Assembly (NCBI RefSeq): GCF_051192575.1
Contig: NZ_JBPJSQ010000002.1
Location: forward strand, 248,001 to 312,000
Direction of reading: 5' to 3'
Length of the DNA: 64,000 bases
Source of the DNA: Aestuariimicrobium soli
GTDB lineage: Bacteria; Actinomycetota; Actinomycetes; Propionibacteriales; Propionibacteriaceae
Under the pieces are notes generated by a model. It worked only from the letters and a program-made list of their open reading frames with translations, was not told where the DNA came from and searched no databases. Each line of letters opens with the position of its first letter. The stretch's first letter is position 1. The translations under genes and the position numbers were made by a program. Of the stretch, positions 58,874-64,000 are shown piece by piece.

Positions 58874-58937
58874 CGACAACTCCTGAAACGCCCGCCCCAC
58901 CGGAAATGTCACAGCGGCCCGCTAGGTTCGTTCCATC

Positions 58938-61900
58938 ATGGACTCGACGACGCCGATCACGCCCGGAACCCCGCCAGCCACGGGGGCCCTGACGGTGCGG
59001 CTGTGCACCCGGGGCGAGACCCTCGCCGCCCTGGTGTCCGACCGGGTGGGCCTGCCGCTCGGCGACCCCTTCGCCAGCCAACTCGTCGTCGTGCAGGGTG
59101 CCGGGCAGGCCCGCTGGCTCTCGCAGGCCATCGCCACGCGGTGGGGGGTGACGGCGGGCGTCGACCTGCTCACGGTGGCGCAGCTGCGCCGACGCCTGCG
59201 GCCCGACGACGACGACCCTTGGGCGGCCGACGCTCTCACCCTGACCCTGGCCGACGTGATCGCCGAACTTCTGCTGCAGACGCCCCCGCCGCCGTGGGCC
59301 GAGGTGCTCATCGCCCACCTGCGGCCTCCCTCGGCCACCGGCACCGATCGGCCCGGTCGACTGTGGGCCACGGCGCACCGAGTGGCGAGGCTGTTCCGGC
59401 GCTACTCGATGACCGCACCCGAGCTGGTGGCCGCCTGGTCGCAGGGGCGTGCCGTCGGCCCGGGTGGCGCCGATCTGGGCCCCCTCGACCGCTGGCAGTT
59501 CGAACTGTGGCGGGCCTGCGTCGAGGCCTGCGGTCCGCTGCACCCCTGGGAGCGGGAGAAGCGGCTGCGGGAGTCGGTCACGGCTGCCCCGCTGCACCCG
59601 ACCCGATTGCCCCGGACCCAGCTGCCATGGGCACGCGTCACGGTGGCGGCCACCGCCCCGGTGCGACGGGCCGACCGCGAGCTGGTGGCAGCCTTGGCAG
59701 GCGTCACCGACCTCGAGTGCCTCCAACTGGTCGCCGGCTCCGGCGATCCGGTGTTCGCCCCCCTGCAGACCGCCACGGAGCTCGCCGTCTCGGGGTGGCG
59801 TGAGCTGGGAGCGCGCGTGGTCGACCCCGATGACATCCCCGCCCCGGGGCAGTCCCGCTCGGTGCTGCAGCGGCTGCAGCGTTCCGTGCTGGCCCGCGCG
59901 GACGACACCGTCACGGAACCGGACGCCAGCGTGCAGATCTTGCGCAGCCACGGCCTGAATCGTCAGGTCGAGGTGCTGCGCGAGGCGCTGTGCGGGGCAT
60001 TCGCCGACGACCCCACGCTGGAGCCGCGCGACGTCGTGATCGTGTGTCCCGACGTGCAGGCGGTCGCGCCGCTGCTCGAGGCCACGTTCGGCGATCGGGA
60101 CGAGCCCTTGGCCCACCCCGGGCACCGCCTGCGCGTACAGGTACCCGGCTCTGGCGGCGCCGGCCCGGTGAACGAGGTGCTCGCCCGCCTGTTCGACCTG
60201 GCGATCGGGCGCGCCACCGCCGAAGACCTGCATGCCCTGGTGGCGCTGCAGCCGGTGTCGCGTCGGTTCGGGTTCTCCGCCGACGACCATGCCCGCATCC
60301 GCGACCTGGTCGACAAGGCGCGCCTGCGCTGGGGCCTCGACACCCGCACCCGATCCGAGCACGGCATGTCGGGGGTGCCCCAGGGCACGTGGCTCAACGC
60401 GATCGAACGCCTGGTCGCTGGCGCCCACTTCCCCGAGACCCCGCTCACCTGGGTGGGCACCGCGCTGCCCGTCGACGACATCGAGGCGGGTGATCTGCGG
60501 CTGATCGGTCAGTTGGCCGAGCTGGTCTCCCGGGTCCGCTGGCTCGACAGCCAGTTCGCCACACCGGCACCGGCATCGGCCTGGGCCGACTGGCTCGTGC
60601 GGGCGATCGAGCTGTTCGTCGACCTCCCGTGGGACCAGCAGTGGGCCATGACCGCCACCGTCGCCTCGTTGCGTCGCTGGGCCCAGGCGTCGTCGTCCGC
60701 ACCCCTCGACCAGCATGACGTTCGCCAGGTGGTCGCCCACCTGGCCCAGGGGTGGGCCGCGCGTCCGTCGTTCGGCAATGGCGCGGTGCACGTGGTGGGC
60801 TTCGACGACCTGCGTGGTGTTCCCCACCGGGTGGTGGCCGTGCTCGGTCTGGACGCCGGGACGTTCCCCCGGCAGGCGGCCCGCATCGGCGACGATCTTC
60901 TCCCAGCCGACGTGAGCCCCGAGGACGACCCACGCACCCAGTCGCAGGGCGCCCTGTTGAGCACGCTGATGGCGGCCCGCGACCGTTTGTTGGTGGTGCA
61001 TCAGGGCACCGACCAGCGCACCGGCGCCAGCGTCGAACCGCCCGTTGCCGTCACCCAGATCGAGCGAGCCGTGCGCGCGGTCGCACCCGGGTTCCGTGCT
61101 CGATCGATGTCACTGCAGCCGCACAGCCCGGTCAACTTCGTGACCGATCCCGACGGCGGCTCGTCCGAGGAACCCTTCAGTTTCGACGCTCAAGCCCTGG
61201 CCGCCGCCCAGGCACTGGCCCAGGCCCAGCAGTCACCGCCGGTGGTCGTGGTCGAACCGCGCGACTGGCGGTTCCCGGCGCACGATGCGCTCTCCCAGAA
61301 CTCCGTGGCGCTCGCCGAGCTGCAGTCGTTCTGGCGCCACCCTGCGCGGGTCATGCTGCGACAGGCGCTGGGTACCGGCCTGGGGCGGGACGATCGGGCC
61401 TCCAGCCTGCAGGTGCCGCTGGAGCTGTGGGGCCTGTCGGAGTACACCGTCGGGCAGACCGCTCTCGAGCAGTTGCTGGCCGGGGCCAGCCCGGAGCAGG
61501 CGCGCGCGGCGGCCGTGCTCGGCGGCGACGTTCCCCCGGGAAGCCTCGGCGAGGTGAAACTGAACCAGGTGTTGACCACGGCCGGCCAGCTGGCCACGGC
61601 CGCCGCCGAGCACACCGGGGCCGAGCTCGACCGGCCGATCTCGCTCGCCCTGGGTCGTTGGCAGCTCACCGGAGTGGTGCGACTGACCGGCGATCTGGTC
61701 ACGAACGTCACCTACGGTCGGCTCAATGGCTCCGCCCTGCTCGACCTGTGGCTGCAGGTGCTCGCCTGCTCGGTCGAACTCGATCGGCCCCTGCGGGCCC
61801 ACGGGGTGCACCTCGACTCCCGCAACCTGGTGCTGCAGGCGCCCTCGCCGGCCCGTTGCCGCGACCTGCTGGTCGACCTGCTGGACTGGCGTGGGCTGGG

Positions 61901-62171
61901 GTTGGGTTCGGTGCTGCTGGCGCCGACCCGGGTGCTGTACCTCGTCGGTGAACAATCCCGTGGCATGCCGCCGGACGAACGCAGCCGGCTCGAGCGCAGC
62001 CTGACCTCCGAGTTCCGCCGGCTGGGGCAGGACCCCGACTGGCAGCCATTCCTGCCCACCACTCTGCAGGCCCTCCTACAGGCCCCCGCCCACGCCGACC
62101 TTCCCCTGAGCGTGGCCGACCTCGGTGAGCGGTTGTTCGCCCCCATGCGGAAGGCCATGGTGCAACAGTGA
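58938..62171 (+). CDS. recC: Exodeoxyribonuclease V subunit gamma
   Basis: RecC scans for Chi and splits strands in the RecBCD end-resection machine. The 1077-residue protein shows RecC landmarks: VVQGAGQARWLSQAIATRWG near residue 50, PLHPWEREKRLRES, the domain-2 start LEPRDVVIVCPDVQAV, HVVGFDDLRGVPHRVVAVLG and LDAGTFPRQA, and VNFVTDPDGGSS in the C-terminal nuclease-like domain. The N-terminus has a 15-residue Thr/Pro-rich tail. ATG at 58938 lies 9 nt after TAGGTT, nearly leaderless. Its stop overlaps the recB GTG by 4 nt. Confidence 0.93.
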   Translation: MDSTTPITPGTPPATGALTVRLCTRGETLAALVSDRVGLPLGDPFASQLVVVQGAGQARWLSQAIATRWGVTAGVDLLTVAQLRRRLRPDDDDPWAADALTLTLADVIAELLLQTPPPPWAEVLIAHLRPPSATGTDRPGRLWATAHRVARLFRRYSMTAPELVAAWSQGRAVGPGGADLGPLDRWQFELWRACVEACGPLHPWEREKRLRESVTAAPLHPTRLPRTQLPWARVTVAATAPVRRADRELVAALAGVTDLECLQLVAGSGDPVFAPLQTATELAVSGWRELGARVVDPDDIPAPGQSRSVLQRLQRSVLARADDTVTEPDASVQILRSHGLNRQVEVLREALCGAFADDPTLEPRDVVIVCPDVQAVAPLLEATFGDRDEPLAHPGHRLRVQVPGSGGAGPVNEVLARLFDLAIGRATAEDLHALVALQPVSRRFGFSADDHARIRDLVDKARLRWGLDTRTRSEHGMSGVPQGTWLNAIERLVAGAHFPETPLTWVGTALPVDDIEAGDLRLIGQLAELVSRVRWLDSQFATPAPASAWADWLVRAIELFVDLPWDQQWAMTATVASLRRWAQASSSAPLDQHDVRQVVAHLAQGWAARPSFGNGAVHVVGFDDLRGVPHRVVAVLGLDAGTFPRQAARIGDDLLPADVSPEDDPRTQSQGALLSTLMAARDRLLVVHQGTDQRTGASVEPPVAVTQIERAVRAVAPGFRARSMSLQPHSPVNFVTDPDGGSSEEPFSFDAQALAAAQALAQAQQSPPVVVVEPRDWRFPAHDALSQNSVALAELQSFWRHPARVMLRQALGTGLGRDDRASSLQVPLELWGLSEYTVGQTALEQLLAGASPEQARAAAVLGGDVPPGSLGEVKLNQVLTTAGQLATAAAEHTGAELDRPISLALGRWQLTGVVRLTGDLVTNVTYGRLNGSALLDLWLQVLACSVELDRPLRAHGVHLDSRNLVLQAPSPARCRDLLVDLLDWRGLGLGSVLLAPTRVLYLVGEQSRGMPPDERSRLERSLTSEFRRLGQDPDWQPFLPTTLQALLQAPAHADLPLSVADLGERLFAPMRKAMVQQ

Positions 62172-64000
62172 CCGACCAGACCACCACGACCCGGCCGGCC
62201 CTCCACGAGACTGCGCCCGACTTCGACCCCGTCGGTGTGCGCCCAGAGCTGGTCACCACCCTGATCGAGGCCAGCGCCGGCACCGGCAAGACGACCACCA
62301 TTGCCGCGCTCACCACCCTGGCCCTGGCCGAGGGGTGGTACGAGGTTTCCGAGGTGATGCTGGTGACCTTCGGCCGTCGGGCCGCTGGCGAACTGCGGGC
62401 CAGCCTGCATCAACGGTTGCTCGAGACGATCACGGCCCTGGACGACGTGCTCGCCGGACGCCCGGAGGCCACGGACGGGGTCATCCTCGACGGCGCCCGC
62501 GCGCAACTGCTGGGCGGCTCCGAGGACGACCGGCGTCGTCGGCTCGCCCGGTTGCGCCAGGCCCGGCTCGACTTCGACCGGGCCACCATCGCCACCACCC
62601 ACCAGTTCTGCCACACCATGCTCGCCGAGCTGGGAGTGCTGGCCGACTTCGACGCGACCGCCGCCTTCGTCGACGATCCCGACGAGTTGGTCGACGACGT
62701 GCTGCACGAGACCTACGTGCGGCGCTACCTGAAGGCCACCGAGATCCGTCCGCCGTTCGTTAGCTTCGCGCGCCAACTCGCCGAGCTGGTCACGTCGGGC
62801 GAGGTGGACTTCGACCCGGCGCACGGGGCGGTCGGCGAGGAGCGGGTTGCCCTGGGGGTTGACCTGCGCAACGCGGTCGAGCGGCGCAAGTGGCACAGCC
62901 GCACCTATGACTTCGACGACATGGTGGTGCGCCTGCACCGGGCCGTCGCCGGCCACGACGAGCGGCTCGACCGCACGCAGCTGCCCGCCTCCGTGGCCAC
63001 CGCCCGCGACGCCCTCAGCCGACGCTTCCGGCTGGTGATGATCGACGAGTACCAGGACACCGACTCGCTGCAGTGGCAGATCGTGCGCGCCGCCTTCCAC
63101 CACCACAGCCAGGTCTTCCTGATCGGCGACCCGAAGCAGGCGATCTACGCCTTCCGCGGTGCCGACGTCTACGCCTATCTGACGGCCCGGGCGACGGCCG
63201 ACCGACAGTTCACCCTGCGCCACAACCGGCGCAGCACCTCCGAACTGGTCGCTCAGGTCGACCGACTGTTCGGCCGCCGCGATCTGGGTCGCGAGATCAC
63301 CTGCCCACCGGCGCTCGGCGGCACCGGGCACCGGGTCGCCCGCACCGACGGAACCGACCTCTCTCCCCTCCAATTGCGGCTGGTGACGCCCGACGACGCT
63401 CCCCAGTTCAATGGCGACGGCGACCAGTGGGAGCTGGTGCTGCACGACCTGGCGCAGCAGGTGAAGGACACCCTGGCCCAGGTCGAGGTGCGCGACCCCG
63501 GGCTGGCCGCGGACGAGCCGGGGCGCAGGATTCGTCCGCACGACATCAACATCGTGGTGCGGGCAAACCGGCGCGCCGAGCAGGTTCGCGCCCACCTGAC
63601 CGCGGCGGGGGTACCGGCGGTGTTCGCCGGCGCCGACTCCGTCTTCGGCTCACCCGCGGCCCTCGACTGGGCGGCGCTGCTGCAGGCGATCACCCGCCCC
63701 ACCAGTGCCACGCTGAGACGGGTTGCCCTCACCGACTTCTTCGGGTTGACGGCACCCGAACTGGCCGCCGCCCCCGAGACCGAGCTCGCCGACCTCGGGC
63801 TCGACGTGCGCCGAGCCGCCCGCACACTGGAACAGTCCTCGGTGGCGGCCATGTTCGACGAACTGTCGGGGCGACGAGGCGTGCCGGCGCGTCTGTTGGC
63901 CACCCCCGGTGGCGAGCGACGCCTCACCGACCTGCGCCATGTCGCCGAACTGCTGCACCAGCAGGCGGTCGCGCTGTCGGCCTCCCAACCGCGCGCCGTC
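62168..64000 (+). CDS. recB: Exodeoxyribonuclease V subunit beta, N-terminal part
   Basis: RecB supplies the 3'-5' helicase and, further on, the nuclease. 611 codons are visible; the gene runs off the right edge, so the nuclease domain is not seen. From the GTG overlapping recC it begins MTDQTTTTRPALHETAPDFD. Walker A is EASAGTGKTTT (35-44), then TFGRRAAGELRASLHQRLL, TTHQFCHTML, VMIDEYQDTDSLQ (motif II with Tyr for the usual Phe), GDPKQAIYAFRGADVYAYL and RHNRRST. The order recC-recB suggests recD follows. It is not an AdnA/AdnB-type gene. Confidence 0.93.
   Translation, partial: MTDQTTTTRPALHETAPDFDPVGVRPELVTTLIEASAGTGKTTTIAALTTLALAEGWYEVSEVMLVTFGRRAAGELRASLHQRLLETITALDDVLAGRPEATDGVILDGARAQLLGGSEDDRRRRLARLRQARLDFDRATIATTHQFCHTMLAELGVLADFDATAAFVDDPDELVDDVLHETYVRRYLKATEIRPPFVSFARQLAELVTSGEVDFDPAHGAVGEERVALGVDLRNAVERRKWHSRTYDFDDMVVRLHRAVAGHDERLDRTQLPASVATARDALSRRFRLVMIDEYQDTDSLQWQIVRAAFHHHSQVFLIGDPKQAIYAFRGADVYAYLTARATADRQFTLRHNRRSTSELVAQVDRLFGRRDLGREITCPPALGGTGHRVARTDGTDLSPLQLRLVTPDDAPQFNGDGDQWELVLHDLAQQVKDTLAQVEVRDPGLAADEPGRRIRPHDINIVVRANRRAEQVRAHLTAAGVPAVFAGADSVFGSPAALDWAALLQAITRPTSATLRRVALTDFFGLTAPELAAAPETELADLGLDVRRAARTLEQSSVAAMFDELSGRRGVPARLLATPGGERRLTDLRHVAELLHQQAVALSASQPRAV

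Overview
The window is about 70% GC, densely packed, with GTG/TTG starts and 4-bp stop/start overlaps. It holds hallmark actinobacterial genes: whiB1, whiB7, sigR-rsrA, pdtaS, kgd, UPF0182, DUF5679, bL37 and uvrD2. A PPA1309-family gene (a family named from Cutibacterium acnes) and RecBC where mycobacteria carry a different helicase-nuclease pair point to Propionibacteriales, probably Propionibacteriaceae. No phage, IS element, plasmid or CRISPR signature was seen; this is chromosomal core with small accessory and decayed patches.

Layout. (1) 0-15.6 kb, all minus strand: the translation-termination/amino-acid block sua5-prmC-prfA-rpmE and rho-thrB-hom-lysA, split between rpmE and rho by a dpp-type ABC importer operon and a tetR gene. 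thrC, usually between hom and thrB, is absent. A Tat lipoprotein and tRNA-Arg(CCG) follow. (2) 15.7-23.8 kb, plus strand: two paralogous GT87-like membrane glycosyltransferases, kgd (2-oxoglutarate metabolism), a DUF6104 peptide and galK. (3) 23.8-34.97 kb: the mycobacterial-like whiB1/pdtaS/rsrA-sigR/SRAP/aroA/rsgA neighbourhood, with bL37, a GNAT protein, an ankyrin protein, an alpha/beta hydrolase, DoxX, hisN and serA. (4) 35.0-39.9 kb: a second complete peptide-type ABC importer. (5) 40-47.8 kb: FUSC-like protein, SRPBCC protein, tRNA-fMet, a broken ADP-ribosylglycohydrolase, a CDF transporter, a CHRD remnant, an unknown protein and an M16 peptidase pair. (6) 47.8-64 kb: UPF0182, PPA1309, PDZ-Lon protease, zincin-like protein, DUF5679, a ThiF-like protein, LMW-PTP, the whiB7 regulon head with its leader, uvrD2, recC and the start of recB.

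How it works together. Stress regulation is concentrated here: SigR/RsrA for thiol-oxidative stress, WhiB1 and WhiB7 iron-sulfur regulators, and the PdtaS kinase. DNA repair is represented by SRAP, UvrD2 and RecBC. Several control elements can be read directly: a SigR-type promoter just upstream of sigR plus an internal -10 for a short isoform; a whiB7 leader with promoter, 63-codon upstream ORF and attenuator hairpin; a TetR-like operator before the first ABC operon; and at least seven genes whose start codon lies 6-7 nt after a TANNNT element, implying leaderless mRNAs.

The most unusual protein feature is an Asn/Gln-rich pentapeptide array inside Rho. All calls come from reading the sequence and recalled family knowledge; no database search was run.
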